A stretch of DNA of 64,000 nucleotides. Origin: an uncultured Bacilli bacterium (lineage in GTDB: Bacteria > Bacillota_I > Bacilli_A > RF39 > UBA660). The position numbers were made by a program, and so were the translations under genes. The first letter of the stretch is position 1, and each line of letters opens with the position of its first letter. The DNA lies in NCBI GenBank assembly GCA_934098745.1, contig CAKOPG010000005.1, positions 1 through 64,000 on the forward strand, given 5' to 3'. Below the pieces are notes generated by a model. That model saw only the letters and a program-made list of their open reading frames with translations, was not told the origin of the DNA and ran no database searches. Of this stretch, positions 9,934-19,517 are shown piece by piece.

Positions 9934-9953
9934 CCTTTTACTTCTCTTTAATT
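9921..9953. terminator. Bidirectional terminator
   Basis: AAAGAGAAGTAA and TTACTTCTCTTT form a 12-bp stem with a 4-nt loop between the convergent exporter and amidase genes. A/T runs on both sides allow termination in both directions. Confidence 0.75.
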
Positions 9954-11604
9954 ATATACATTTAGAATTATCCCTATTATAGTTACCTCCAAGATAATTA
10001 ACATATTCTTGTATCTTAATCTCCGAGATATCTATCCATTTCTTATTAGTAACATAAAAATCAAAATCACTATTACTTGTCATATATATTGGTTCATAAA
10101 TAATATTTTTAACATTAAAAAGTTCATATGGAATACGAATAACCGCATAATAATTAGTATTTGAATATATCTTCCCATCTAATTTATTATATATATTAGC
10201 CGTATCATAATCCTTAGAATATACCCTTATATAATTATCATTAATACCATAATAACTTCTAAATTTATTATATAAAGATTTCTCAATAACTAAGTCATCT
10301 ATTGATACCTGATTACCTACTAATATTTCAAAACCATGTTCCTGCGTATTTTCAGATCCATTATGATGATTACTATAAACTATTTTACTAACACTTCCAT
10401 AGTATCCAATCGTTAATCCCCTTCTATCTAAATTATCTATTGATTTATTACCTAACATCTCTCCATAAGTATCATCATATCTTACCATATATACTTTATA
10501 CCCCATAGATTCATAACGACACTTTTCATATTTAGATATCATTAAATTCAAATCTTTCTCTGCCAATAAACCATTAGATGTTCCAATATCACTTCCCCCA
10601 TGACCCGGATCTATTACAAAATCATACTCATACTTAAAATCTTCTACTTTAACACTTACATAATCATTATCATACATCAAAGTTACTAATTTATTTTCGA
10701 TCTTTCCTCTAACTAATCTATTAAATACATTTAATTTATTTAATAATCTTTCTTCTTGATTACTAACTATATAAATATCATATACGCCATTCTTTACCGT
10801 TGTAAAATCTATATTACCACTATAATAATTAGTATTATCTAAAGTCATATTAAATAAATATACCTGTTTACTATCTCTATTCTTTAACTTAATCTTATAA
10901 TTATTAGCATTATCACTAACATATCCCTCTAAATATATTCCCTTACTATTAAATACATTTCTAGTAACAGTATTTGAATACTCCTTAACATTATAAGAAT
11001 TAACATTAATAATACCACTTGTCTTATCGCCTAATGTAATTGTAGGATTAACTACTTTAACTATTCTCTTTACTGAAGAAGAATTACCACTACTATCACT
11101 AACTGTATAAGTAATAGTATATTCCCCCTCATGTGAAGTATCAACATTACCATCTACTTTTACCCGATCAGTAATATCTTTATCATAATTATCTATTGCC
11201 CTATATCCATATTCATAGTAATTACCATTGACAAGTATCTTAACCTCATTACCATCTACAAGGTCTATCTCTGGTTTGATCTTATCAATAACTATAACTT
11301 TTCTATATATATATTCACTATTTCCATTAATATTAACCAAATATTTTACCTGATACTCCCCTAATTTAGACATATCTACATTACTATTATCAATCTCTAC
11401 CTGATCAGTAATATCTTTTCCCTGATATAAAACATTAACCCCATATTCTTCATATTCAGTATTGACATCTACATATAAAGGACTAGGACCAATAAGCTTA
11501 AATTTAGCATTCGTATCATCTTCATACGAAAAAGAATAAGTCACACTAATTAAACTTACTACCATTAAAAGAATAAAAGTTGTTACATAGTAATATTTTC
11601 TCAT
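9952..11604 (-). CDS. Secreted N-acetylmuramoyl-L-alanine amidase with Ig-like repeats
   Basis: About 550 aa with an N-terminal membrane anchor or signal segment. Two DUF5011-like Ig modules follow (roughly 35-110 and 115-190, each with an EYEEYG/YYEYGY motif, GKDIT/DKDIT and a GEYxxxY strand), then a linker and an Amidase_3 domain. Zinc ligands are visible: His in DPGHGG, Glu in LLAEKD and His in SNHHNG. It should cleave the amide between MurNAc and the stem peptide outside the cell, with the Ig modules probably giving wall attachment. The ATG at 11604 has GGTG 6 nt upstream; a TTG 12 nt further up is the only alternative. It is monocistronic. Confidence 0.87.
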   Translation of the reverse strand: MRKYYYVTTFILLMVVSLISVTYSFSYEDDTNAKFKLIGPSPLYVDVNTEYEEYGVNVLYQGKDITDQVEIDNSNVDMSKLGEYQVKYLVNINGNSEYIYRKVIVIDKIKPEIDLVDGNEVKILVNGNYYEYGYRAIDNYDKDITDRVKVDGNVDTSHEGEYTITYTVSDSSGNSSSVKRIVKVVNPTITLGDKTSGIINVNSYNVKEYSNTVTRNVFNSKGIYLEGYVSDNANNYKIKLKNRDSKQVYLFNMTLDNTNYYSGNIDFTTVKNGVYDIYIVSNQEERLLNKLNVFNRLVRGKIENKLVTLMYDNDYVSVKVEDFKYEYDFVIDPGHGGSDIGTSNGLLAEKDLNLMISKYEKCRYESMGYKVYMVRYDDTYGEMLGNKSIDNLDRRGLTIGYYGSVSKIVYSNHHNGSENTQEHGFEILVGNQVSIDDLVIEKSLYNKFRSYYGINDNYIRVYSKDYDTANIYNKLDGKIYSNTNYYAVIRIPYELFNVKNIIYEPIYMTSNSDFDFYVTNKKWIDISEIKIQEYVNYLGGNYNRDNSKCI

Positions 11605-11667
11605 TCTAAACACCAACTATTCTAATATAATTTTATCATAATTTCAATTTCTAGTAAATATCTATAA

Positions 11668-11701
11668 TAAAAAGAAACTACTTTTCATCCAAAGTAGCTC
11701 C
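11668..11701 (-). terminator. Terminator after the unknown secreted-protein gene
   Basis: On the minus strand GCTACTTT pairs with AAAGTAGT and is followed by TTCTTTTTATT. It separates the arylsulfotransferase-like operon from the amidase gene. Confidence 0.65.
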
Positions 11702-11706
11702 TTTTA

Positions 11707-12552
11707 TTATTTAAACATATCATATATTTCTAAAGACATTATATCAGTAAATATTGAATTAACATCGACATCTTGATAATTATCTACTCCTACATTATTA
11801 CCTTTATCCATCGTAATCTGTAACTTACTATATCTTTTAGTATCACTATTAATAGATATTATTATATTATCTTTAATAATAATATTAAAATTAACATTAT
11901 CTTCATAAATAACACTATATTTTTTATAATCATTATATGTATAATAAACTTCAAATTTCTTATCTTTATATCTTCCATTTAATATATAATTATCTTTTTT
12001 AATATCTGTATATTTTAAATCTAATACATTATTTTTATATTCTAAATAATTATCTCTAAACTCATAATAACTATCATCTACATACAATCTACTCATAATA
12101 TATTTATTAAATATTTCCGAAGTATATATTTCAAATACCTTACCATTACATTCATAGTTATATCTATTTACTCTTTTATCATTAGTATTTATACTAATTA
12201 ATTCTTTATCACGAGATACATATTTACAACTATTTATATCCTCTATATTAAATTCTTTATAATAACTCTTTACTATTCCTCTTTTATTGTCTAAGTATAT
12301 TTCTATATTATCATTATTCTTATCAATCTTAAAATTATAATCTTTTTCATATACCTGATTCATAGTATGCACCATATTAGAAGTATGTTCTGTCTTTAAA
12401 GTACCATTAAAATTAATATCCTTTATACCTACTTGATTATATATATCTATTACATTTTTAATAGCTACCTTTTTATAATTATTAAAAATAAATATATATA
12501 TAATTATCCCTATTATTAATAATCCTAAAATACCATATAACCTATTTCTCAT
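11707..12552 (-). CDS. Membrane-anchored extracytoplasmic protein of unknown function
   Basis: 281 aa that I do not recognise. One hydrophobic helix (about 5-25) is followed by a hydrophilic, Lys/Asn/Tyr-rich region with alternating beta-type segments and two Cys (in NSCKYV and YNYECNGK) that could form a disulfide outside the cell. It begins 1 nt after the stop of the arylsulfotransferase-like gene, so it is the last gene of that operon and may be an accessory surface protein. No catalytic motif is visible. Confidence 0.75.
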   Translation of the reverse strand: MRNRLYGILGLLIIGIIIYIFIFNNYKKVAIKNVIDIYNQVGIKDINFNGTLKTEHTSNMVHTMNQVYEKDYNFKIDKNNDNIEIYLDNKRGIVKSYYKEFNIEDINSCKYVSRDKELISINTNDKRVNRYNYECNGKVFEIYTSEIFNKYIMSRLYVDDSYYEFRDNYLEYKNNVLDLKYTDIKKDNYILNGRYKDKKFEVYYTYNDYKKYSVIYEDNVNFNIIIKDNIIISINSDTKRYSKLQITMDKGNNVGVDNYQDVDVNSIFTDIMSLEIYDMFK

Positions 12553-12553
12553 A

Positions 12554-14449
12554 TCAATATACTACCTTCTTATACGTATCATAATAAATTCCATTTATAA
12601 TTATATATAAAGCATATTCCCCATGTCCTAAATTAATATTTATATTCTTTTCAACATCCTTTAACTCATCCTTGTAATTAATAATATAACTATTACTATT
12701 TTTACCTACCAACAATATATCTACCTTATCATACGTATCAAACTTATAATCAGTATCTATAACATACTTTGTATAACTAATATTATTTTCATATTTCTTA
12801 GCACTATCTAATTTATCACTTATCTTTCTAGTATTAATCTTTTCTACCTTAGATAAATCCATCGTATTATAGAAATTACTATCTACATAACTAAAATTAC
12901 TCATCTTATCCATATATAAACCATGTTTAAATATTCTATACTTTCCATCTTCTATCGTAGCTTCTAATAATATTTCATCCTTATCATTAACTTCAAATAT
13001 TTTAGCATAAGTATTATCTGTATTTTTTTCACTCTCACTAAGTGTAGCATCTGATCTATTCCTGTAGTCATCCTTTAAAACCCAGCCAAAATTCATTAAT
13101 TTATTACCATCATAGATATTAAATGAACCGTATTGATGAGCAAAATATTTTTTATCACCATCAAAAGACCATACCAAACTAGCTTTTTTAGAATCTATTC
13201 TATATAATTCCATACTACTATAACTATCCTTATAAGATATAACATCATCAATTCCACCTACTTCAAAGCCATTATATCTATCATATCCATTATTTATAAA
13301 TCCTATTAATCCATCTGATGTAACCATTACCGAATGAATACCTAAAGGATATCGTCCACTTTCTAAAGTTACCATATATTCATCAAATTTATCACTATAT
13401 ATTCCCGGAGGAGCAAAAATATAATTTAATTTTTTAGTATTATAATTAATACTAACTATTGAATTTAATCCTCTTAATGAAACTATTAATTCTCCTGTTT
13501 TCTCATTATAAGAAAAAGCATTTCTAATTATTTTGTAACCAAGTCTATTATCATCAAATTCTGAATCTATATCTTTAAATATCTTATATAAATCTACATA
13601 ACTAATAAACTTTCCAGTATTATCTATTTCATATATCATTGCATGTTTATAAAATATGGGTTCTTCTCCTCCACATAACATATAATTACCATTTGAAAGA
13701 ACTTGAAACTCAAAATCATAACCATTTCTTAAAACATAATAATTATATATCTTACCTAAATAATCCATTTCTACAAAACCAATTTTTCTATCATTGACAC
13801 TTCCTTCAGGAATACCTACTAAAAAATGTCCATTATCAAGCCATTCAAAATCCATTACATATTTTTCAGTTAAATACCATTTTAAATTGCCATTAATATC
13901 ATATGCTGAAGCACTAGTTCCTACAGGACTAGTCATAAAATATAAATCATTATAATTACTAAAAACAGCTTTATCTATAACAAGATCATTAACATCTATA
14001 GCCTTATCTATCTCTATATCAATCTTCTTAACGTTACCTAAATCATCTGATAAAGTAATATAATTAACTCTTCCAGAATACATTCCATATACTGGAATTA
14101 TATGCTTTGTATCTTCTTCCATTATAAAATTATATTCATCATTAATACTTACCTTAATACTTGTATTATTAACACTACTAAATATTATTAAAGCTGTCAT
14201 TGGTGATATTTTATAAGGATTTACTATAACTTTAGGATTATCAATCGTATATTCTAAATCATTACTATATTTCTCTATTTCTTTATTAATTTTTTCCTGT
14301 TCTACTAAAACATTCCCTATAGCATAATTAACATCCATCTCTTTATCGAAATACTTTTTACCATAATCCTTAAAAAATATCAACCATATAAGTATAATAA
14401 ACAATATAATAATTAAAACTAAATATACTAATTTTTTTATTTTCTTCAT
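12554..14449 (-). CDS. Arylsulfotransferase-like beta-propeller protein (copy 2)
   Basis: About 631 aa with one N-terminal membrane helix, an N-terminal beta domain containing VNPYKISPMTALIIF, then a propeller with repeated Asp/Gly-Asn motifs (GNLKWYL, DNGHFLVG, SNGNYML). This is the plan of PAPS-independent aryl-sulfate sulfotransferases. The His in PLGIHSV (about residue 372) aligns by eye with the His that carries the sulfate, and Arg in VSLRG is kept. Two other family His positions look replaced (FEFQVLSNGN; IIRNAFSY). It could be a weak enzyme or a non-catalytic receptor-like propeller. The start at 14449 follows AGGTGATG and leaves a 7-nt gap after the paralogue upstream. Confidence 0.68.
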   Translation of the reverse strand: MKKIKKLVYLVLIIILFIILIWLIFFKDYGKKYFDKEMDVNYAIGNVLVEQEKINKEIEKYSNDLEYTIDNPKVIVNPYKISPMTALIIFSSVNNTSIKVSINDEYNFIMEEDTKHIIPVYGMYSGRVNYITLSDDLGNVKKIDIEIDKAIDVNDLVIDKAVFSNYNDLYFMTSPVGTSASAYDINGNLKWYLTEKYVMDFEWLDNGHFLVGIPEGSVNDRKIGFVEMDYLGKIYNYYVLRNGYDFEFQVLSNGNYMLCGGEEPIFYKHAMIYEIDNTGKFISYVDLYKIFKDIDSEFDDNRLGYKIIRNAFSYNEKTGELIVSLRGLNSIVSINYNTKKLNYIFAPPGIYSDKFDEYMVTLESGRYPLGIHSVMVTSDGLIGFINNGYDRYNGFEVGGIDDVISYKDSYSSMELYRIDSKKASLVWSFDGDKKYFAHQYGSFNIYDGNKLMNFGWVLKDDYRNRSDATLSESEKNTDNTYAKIFEVNDKDEILLEATIEDGKYRIFKHGLYMDKMSNFSYVDSNFYNTMDLSKVEKINTRKISDKLDSAKKYENNISYTKYVIDTDYKFDTYDKVDILLVGKNSNSYIINYKDELKDVEKNININLGHGEYALYIIINGIYYDTYKKVVY

Positions 14450-14456
14450 CGCTTCA

Positions 14457-16271
14457 TCACCTAATATCAAATACTACTCCCGTATCATAATACTTACCAT
14501 TAATTATAATATATATTGCATATTCTCCCTTTATTTTTGATATAAAATCATTCAAATATAAATATCTATATCCATCATTTTTCATGCTTATTTTATAAAA
14601 ATTATAATCTTTATTTACAAATAACACCTGATAATCCTCTGAAGTATCAATCTCAATTCCTAACTCTTTAGATACCTTAATCATTCCCCTATCTATTAAA
14701 GCTCCCTTTAATTTATTATAAATATTATCTTTATAAAGAGTTAAATCTTTCTTTTCTCTCTCCACAGCTTCTTCTTCATTATCTGCTTCAAAATAATAAA
14801 CCTTCTTATAATTATTAGCATCTATTTTTTTAAAATCATTATTAATATTATAATTACTTGTTACATCATTATAAAAATTATATCTTCCTGATTCATATAT
14901 TAAAATATTTTTATATTCAGTAACCAACTCCATCGTTATATTATTATCCTTATCAAGTTCAATTACTTTAGAATACTTCCCTCTATCATCATCAACAATA
15001 CTACCAAAATTAATATGTTTAATATCCTTATAAACATAAAAATTACCATACCAACCAGACGCTACATCACCAGTATATCGATATACTTCATATAAATTAT
15101 CTCCTTTTACTTCATATATAACTGCTGAAGATTTATTTAAAGAATTAAATGAATTATTATCATTAAAATAACAATTACTATTATCAAAAACATATAAATA
15201 ATCCCCATCCATATATGGTGAATGTTGTCCTATAAAATAAGTTACATCATTAGATAAATTCAACTTATATTCATTAAATTTATCAGAAAAAACTGAATTA
15301 TTAGTAATCATCCATATAATCTTTTCATTAACTAAATCATATTTAATAATAGTATCTAACCCTCTAATAGATATAAGTAACGTTTTATTAACTTCATCAT
15401 ATTGAAAATGATTCATATAAACTATCTCATTAGTAATATCTATATCTTTATCTACATTCATTAAAACATCAATTAAATTAAATACTGTTTCTACCTTACC
15501 TGTTTCATAATCTATTTCTGATATTGAAAAAGAAGAGTCAATAGCCATTATATTATTATTACTTAATTTAACTATTTGATGATTATTACTAGTTAAATAA
15601 ACATAATACATTCTTGTAACTCTTCCCATAAAATCAGTCTCTAAAAGCCTATTATATCTATCTAACAAATATATTTTTTTATCATCTGTAATAATAAATT
15701 CATAATTACCATTATCATTATACCAATTAATATTACCTTCTCCATCTAAAGAAAACTTCCCCATTGGAGAATTTATAAATAAATTATCACTAATATCTCT
15801 AGTAGAATTATATTTATACATAATACTACTATCTATTTTATTAGTCTTAATATTAATTTTCTTCTCCTCGTTTTTATTATTTATAATAACTATCTCATTA
15901 TTATATTCTTCTTTAAGTCCATATACCGGTATTATATGTTCATGTCCACTTTCCATAGTAGTTATAAAATGACCATTTATATACAACTTAATTTCTGTAT
16001 CTTCCTCTGTATAAAATATTATCATTGCTGCTAACTTAGAATTGTTATATGGATCAACTACAACCTTAGGATTATCAAAAGTGATATTCTTATCATTGAC
16101 ATAACTTTCTAATTCAGAATTAACAATTAATTGATTATCTTCATAATTAACACTATAATTATAAACTTTTTTATCTTTAAATAAAAACTCTTTATTATTT
16201 ATATTAATTACTATACCACCAATTAATAAAATCACCAACAAAATAATCATTATCCATTTTTTACTATTCAT
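14457..16271 (-). CDS. Arylsulfotransferase-like beta-propeller protein (copy 1)
   Basis: About 604 aa, paralogous to the next gene: one membrane helix, an N-terminal domain with VVDPYNNSKLAAMIIF, and a propeller. The likely sulfate-accepting His is in FIGQHSPYM (about residue 350); NNHQIVKLSNNN keeps a second His, and SIRG keeps the Arg. It is therefore closer to the catalytic consensus than its neighbour. Family members move sulfate between phenolic donors and acceptors outside the cytoplasm; the substrate is unknown. GGAGG is 5 nt before the ATG at 16271. A terminator 13 nt upstream of the start separates it from pgsA, so its promoter is not obvious. Confidence 0.7.
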   Translation of the reverse strand: MNSKKWIMIILLVILLIGGIVININNKEFLFKDKKVYNYSVNYEDNQLIVNSELESYVNDKNITFDNPKVVVDPYNNSKLAAMIIFYTEEDTEIKLYINGHFITTMESGHEHIIPVYGLKEEYNNEIVIINNKNEEKKINIKTNKIDSSIMYKYNSTRDISDNLFINSPMGKFSLDGEGNINWYNDNGNYEFIITDDKKIYLLDRYNRLLETDFMGRVTRMYYVYLTSNNHQIVKLSNNNIMAIDSSFSISEIDYETGKVETVFNLIDVLMNVDKDIDITNEIVYMNHFQYDEVNKTLLISIRGLDTIIKYDLVNEKIIWMITNNSVFSDKFNEYKLNLSNDVTYFIGQHSPYMDGDYLYVFDNSNCYFNDNNSFNSLNKSSAVIYEVKGDNLYEVYRYTGDVASGWYGNFYVYKDIKHINFGSIVDDDRGKYSKVIELDKDNNITMELVTEYKNILIYESGRYNFYNDVTSNYNINNDFKKIDANNYKKVYYFEADNEEEAVEREKKDLTLYKDNIYNKLKGALIDRGMIKVSKELGIEIDTSEDYQVLFVNKDYNFYKISMKNDGYRYLYLNDFISKIKGEYAIYIIINGKYYDTGVVFDIR

Positions 16272-16283
16272 AAATACCTCCAA

Positions 16284-16310
16284 GAAAGAAAAACCGTACA
16301 TATCAGTACG
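16284..16310 (-). terminator. Terminator after pgsA
   Basis: On the minus strand CGTAC and GTACG form a short stem followed by GTTTTTCTTTC. It lies directly upstream of the arylsulfotransferase-like gene and overlaps the A-rich stretch before its ribosome site. Confidence 0.6.
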
Positions 16311-16320
16311 ATTATCACAT

Positions 16321-16914
16321 TTATTTCTCAGTTATATATTCTTTCGCCATCGTATAATATTTAGCACCAGATATTATTGCTAACACCGCTGCAATAATCA
16401 ATAAATAATCTGAAACTCTAATTGGTATTAATGAAAATGGTAAATCATAAAATAATTTAAGTGTCAAACCTACCATTAAACTAGCTGTTTTAAACTTAGC
16501 CACTTTTATTGCTGCCACAGCTTTTCCTTTATTACCAATAAGCATCTTTATTGAATCTACTATAATATCTCTTCCAATAATAATAACTGCTATTATTGGA
16601 TGAACCATATTATCACTTGCTAAAACAACAATAAGCGTATTAGTTAAAAGCTTATCACTAATAGCATCTATCATTTTACCAAAATCTGTTACCATATTAT
16701 ATTTTCTAGCTACCTTACCATCAATAAAATCAGTTAATGAAGCTATTACAAATAGAACACCAGCTATTATATATCTCAAATCTATTACTATATTACTATT
16801 GACAATATATGTAGGAATATCTATTCCTAATTGATGCCAAGGAAACAATAGTATAAATAATATTATTACTGATAAAAATATTCTTGACATCGTTATCTTA
16901 TTAGCTTTATTCAT
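16321..16914 (-). CDS. pgsA: CDP-diacylglycerol--glycerol-3-phosphate 3-phosphatidyltransferase
   Basis: 197 aa, the usual size. The CDP-alcohol phosphotransferase motif is complete at about residues 65-88: DG-x2-AR-x8-G-x3-D-x3-D within FIDGKVARKYNMVTDFGKMID. Several membrane helices surround it. It makes phosphatidylglycerol phosphate, the precursor of phosphatidylglycerol, which feeds LtaS-type polymerases such as the two at the start of the window. AAGGAGG precedes the ATG. It follows rodZ by 2 nt, the rodZ-pgsA order known from Bacillus. Confidence 0.93.
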   Translation of the reverse strand: MNKANKITMSRIFLSVIILFILLFPWHQLGIDIPTYIVNSNIVIDLRYIIAGVLFVIASLTDFIDGKVARKYNMVTDFGKMIDAISDKLLTNTLIVVLASDNMVHPIIAVIIIGRDIIVDSIKMLIGNKGKAVAAIKVAKFKTASLMVGLTLKLFYDLPFSLIPIRVSDYLLIIAAVLAIISGAKYYTMAKEYITEK

Positions 16915-16916
16915 GC

Positions 16917-17384
16917 TTACCTCCTTATATCATAAGTAATATTTTCATCTTGAAAATCATTTCCATGAATTGAACTAATTATAAAATAACCCGCAATAAT
17001 TAAAACAACTACAAATATAATAGACATTATAATTATCTTAAGTTTTTTATTATTATCTTTAACTAACGTATAAGGTGAAGCAATTTCTTTTTTATCTGTT
17101 TTTTCACTCTTAGCCTTTTCTATTTCCTCAACAGGTATCTTTGAAGTAAAATCAAATAAAAATTCATTAAATTCATCCACCATTTTCTCGCCATCTAATC
17201 CCAAATATTTAGCATAGTCTCTAATAAAATACTTTAAAAATACTACATCTTTAAAATCTTCTTTTTTACCTTCTTCTAAACTAACTATTTGACTAGGTCT
17301 CATCTTTAAATCTTCCGCCGCTTCTTCTACCGAGACCCCATTAGCTTCCCTTTTTTCTTTTAATTTTAAACCTATATCTTTCAT
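16917..17384 (-). CDS. rodZ: RodZ-like helix-turn-helix membrane protein
   Basis: About 155 aa: an N-terminal XRE-type helix-turn-helix (IGLKLKEKREANGVSVEEAAEDL), a basic stretch, one membrane helix (about 122-142) and a very short outer tail. This is a minimal RodZ, the protein linking MreB filaments to the elongation machinery; the usual large periplasmic domain is missing. The start at 17384 follows GAGG. Longer in-frame starts (17393, 17450) run into the 3' end of the RNase P RNA gene and are rejected. It is co-directional with pgsA. Confidence 0.85.
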   Translation of the reverse strand: MKDIGLKLKEKREANGVSVEEAAEDLKMRPSQIVSLEEGKKEDFKDVVFLKYFIRDYAKYLGLDGEKMVDEFNEFLFDFTSKIPVEEIEKAKSEKTDKKEIASPYTLVKDNNKKLKIIIMSIIFVVVLIIAGYFIISSIHGNDFQDENITYDIRR

Positions 17385-17404
17385 TTTCCTCATTCCAATT
17401 AAAT

Positions 17405-17764
17405 AATAAACTATCTTATAAGCCACATTCTGTACCGTAATTGGTGACAAACATTTATCTATGAGTTACCTCATCCATTTTATAGATTCTTATTCTCCTA
17501 AAATAGTTCCCCTACCATAATTTGGGTTTCTCACTTGTGGGGTTTACCGCGTTTCACCCTATACATTTCTATATAGATTCGTCTCTGTGGCACTTTATAT
17601 CTACCTAGTCATAGATATACTCCTTAGACTATAGTAAATGCCGTCAAGTTATTAACTTGCCATCGGTTATTTTTTCCCTTTGCACAAACATTACTATCAT
17701 CACAGATAGTGTGAGTGTGGACTTTCCTCTAAGTATTTCTACCCAGCGTTTGTCCAGATAATTT
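17405..17764 (-). ncRNA. rnpB: RNase P RNA, type B
   Basis: On the minus strand conserved RNase P segments appear in order: GAGGAAAGTCC, AGTGCCACAGAGACGA, GAAACGCGGTAAACCCC, GAGAAACCCAAAT, GGTAGGGGAAC and, near the 3' end, ACAGAATGTGGCTTAT. The ends AAATTATCT and AGATAGTTT pair as P1. It is the catalytic RNA that matures tRNA 5' ends. It starts at the gpsB stop codon, the gpsB-rnpB order seen in Bacillus, and ends about 20 nt before rodZ. Ends are estimated to within about 5 nt. Confidence 0.95.
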
Positions 17765-18086
17765 ATTGTTCTTTTCCAAGTATTATTTGCTCTAAATGAC
17801 TTATTCTTCTTAACAAATCGACATTTGTAATTTCTTTTTCTCCACCCTTAACTACATCAATACTTGATCTAAGACTACGTACCTCTTGTTTTAAAGAATT
17901 ATTTTCAGCTATCAAATTCTCTTTTTCTTTAAGCAAGTCTTTAATAATATTATTATATTCATTATAGTCTCTAATAATCACATCCAAGAATTGATCTACT
18001 TCCTGCATTCTATAACCACGGGTATCAATCTTAAATTCCTTCTCAAGTATCTCTTGCATAGTAAGTGAAATCTTATCGTGGTGCAT
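17763..18086 (-). CDS. gpsB: Cell-division protein GpsB (DivIVA family)
   Basis: 107 aa, all coiled-coil type, with the DivIVA/GpsB N-terminal signature ILEKEFKIDTRGYRMQEVDQFLD (about 13-35, membrane and penicillin-binding-protein docking) and a second coiled segment near the C-terminus. GpsB coordinates peptidoglycan synthases between septum and side wall. GAGGTGAT precedes the ATG. It is transcribed from the promoter at 18107-18135 and probably continues into the RNase P RNA. Confidence 0.92.
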   Translation of the reverse strand: MHHDKISLTMQEILEKEFKIDTRGYRMQEVDQFLDVIIRDYNEYNNIIKDLLKEKENLIAENNSLKQEVRSLRSSIDVVKGGEKEITNVDLLRRISHLEQIILGKEQ

Positions 18087-18106
18087 ATCCTATCACCTCT
18101 ATTTTA

Positions 18107-18135
18107 ATTATAAAATATCTGTCCAATTTTGTCAA
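18107..18135 (-). promoter_or_regulatory. Promoter of gpsB-rnpB
   Basis: TTGACA (18135-18130), 17-nt spacer, TATAAT (18112-18107) on the minus strand, about 20 nt before the gpsB start. This is one of the best consensus promoters in the window. Confidence 0.8.
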
Positions 18136-18152
18136 TTTATAAATAAATATTT

Positions 18153-18180
18153 AAAACTGTCTCTTTCAAAAGACAGCTTA
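18153..18180 (-). terminator. Possible second terminator upstream of the gpsB promoter
   Basis: CTGTCT and AGACAG form a 6-bp stem followed on the minus strand by TTTTAAA. It lies between the terminator at 18261 and the gpsB promoter and may catch read-through. Confidence 0.4.
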
Positions 18181-18260
18181 TATTCTATCACAAAATCATC
18201 TATTAGTCAATTTTATCTCCCTAGTCATATTTTCAAAAACGGTTAATCTCCCAAAATATC

Positions 18261-18292
18261 AAAAAAAGATAGGTAAATAGCTTACTTATCTT
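18261..18292 (-). terminator. Terminator of the thiol-redox operon
   Basis: AAGATAAGTAA pairs with TTTACCTATCTT and is followed by TTTTTTT on the minus strand. It starts at the stop codon of the redox membrane protein. Confidence 0.75.
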
Positions 18293-19517
18293 AAAAATTA
18301 AACATTAACCAAGAAGGCTTAAATATCAATAAAATACCAATAAGTAAAAGTAATATTCCTCCAATTAACTTAGATATTTTACCATATTTAGAAGATATTC
18401 CCGTTACTTCCATTGTTCTTACTGCAATAAAGAATACTACTAAATCATCTAATAAAAAGCATAACATATATAAAGCTATATAAATAACTTCTTCTATTAT
18501 TGTTAAATTATTCATACTTAGTATCTCTATAAACATAACTGGAAGTCCAGCTGAACAAGCTAACTCTACAATATTGACTGATATACTTAATACTATTACT
18601 CCTAACATAGCTAATAATAAACTTTTTTCTTGTGTAAATTTTTTAATACTAGTAAATATCTTATTTCTCTTTTTATCATTAACTATATTACATCCATTAT
18701 CTTTACGATGTTTAAAATAACTATAAATATTAACTACTGCTCCCGTTAAAGCAACTAACCCTATAATTAATCTAACATAATTAACAGATAATAACAATGA
18801 AGCCAAATTTAACCATGCTATCATAAATAACAAATATATTAAAGCTGAAGACATTAAAAAAGTAATTCCTAATATCAACATTCGCTTTCTATCTTTAAGA
18901 CCTATTAACATACTTATTAAAAATAATAATACCCACATAGCACATGGATTAAATCCATCGACAAGACCTATTAATACAGCTATAACTGGTAGCGTTAAAT
19001 TCTTCGTACTAACTGTCCCAATTAAAGGAATATTTATCTTATAATTCGTATAATCATCAATATATTTATCTAACTTTATATTATTCTCATCAACGGCATA
19101 ACTAGGAAGTTCTATTCCCCCTATATATTCACCTACTAAATCTCTATAACCATATTCTGAATAATATTCTATCGTTGCCATAAATCTCTTTTTAGAGTCT
19201 TCATCACTATATCCTTTATATACCTTATCTCCAATAATCGTTAAAGGTACTCCTGTTACATTAGTACCTTTTATCTTAGCAACTTCCTCTAATAATTTAG
19301 CATTATCACTATTTCCTACCTCATACATATAAATTCTAATATTATCATATTTATCCTTAAGTGAATCTAATAATTTTTCTTCACTAGCACAATGAGGACA
19401 AGTATCTGAATAAAATAAATATATATTAACTAAATTCTTACTATCAGCTAAAACGTTCCCTATACTAATAATAAATATTATTAATAAAAAACTTATATAT
19501 TTAATTATTTTCTGCAT
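18291..19517 (-). CDS. Thioredoxin-CcdA-like fusion, thiol/disulfide membrane protein
   Basis: About 408 aa. A signal segment is followed by an extracytoplasmic glutaredoxin/thioredoxin-like domain with CPHC (about residues 39-42) and the cis-Pro in TGVPLT, then about six membrane helices in CcdA/DsbD style beginning at about 168, with Cys in NPCAMW and ACSAG as the likely intramembrane pair. It probably carries reducing equivalents across the membrane to its own outer domain or surface proteins. The start overlaps the small thioredoxin gene by 17 nt, so the two are coupled and the cytoplasmic thioredoxin is a plausible electron donor. Confidence 0.8.
   Translation of the reverse strand: MQKIIKYISFLLIIFIISIGNVLADSKNLVNIYLFYSDTCPHCASEEKLLDSLKDKYDNIRIYMYEVGNSDNAKLLEEVAKIKGTNVTGVPLTIIGDKVYKGYSDEDSKKRFMATIEYYSEYGYRDLVGEYIGGIELPSYAVDENNIKLDKYIDDYTNYKINIPLIGTVSTKNLTLPVIAVLIGLVDGFNPCAMWVLLFLISMLIGLKDRKRMLILGITFLMSSALIYLLFMIAWLNLASLLLSVNYVRLIIGLVALTGAVVNIYSYFKHRKDNGCNIVNDKKRNKIFTSIKKFTQEKSLLLAMLGVIVLSISVNIVELACSAGLPVMFIEILSMNNLTIIEEVIYIALYMLCFLLDDLVVFFIAVRTMEVTGISSKYGKISKLIGGILLLLIGILLIFKPSWLMFNF

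Noticed and set aside
17385..17450. N-terminal extension of rodZ
   Set aside because: The extra 22 residues are encoded by the 3' end of the RNase P RNA gene and have no ribosome site; the helix-turn-helix begins right after the chosen start.
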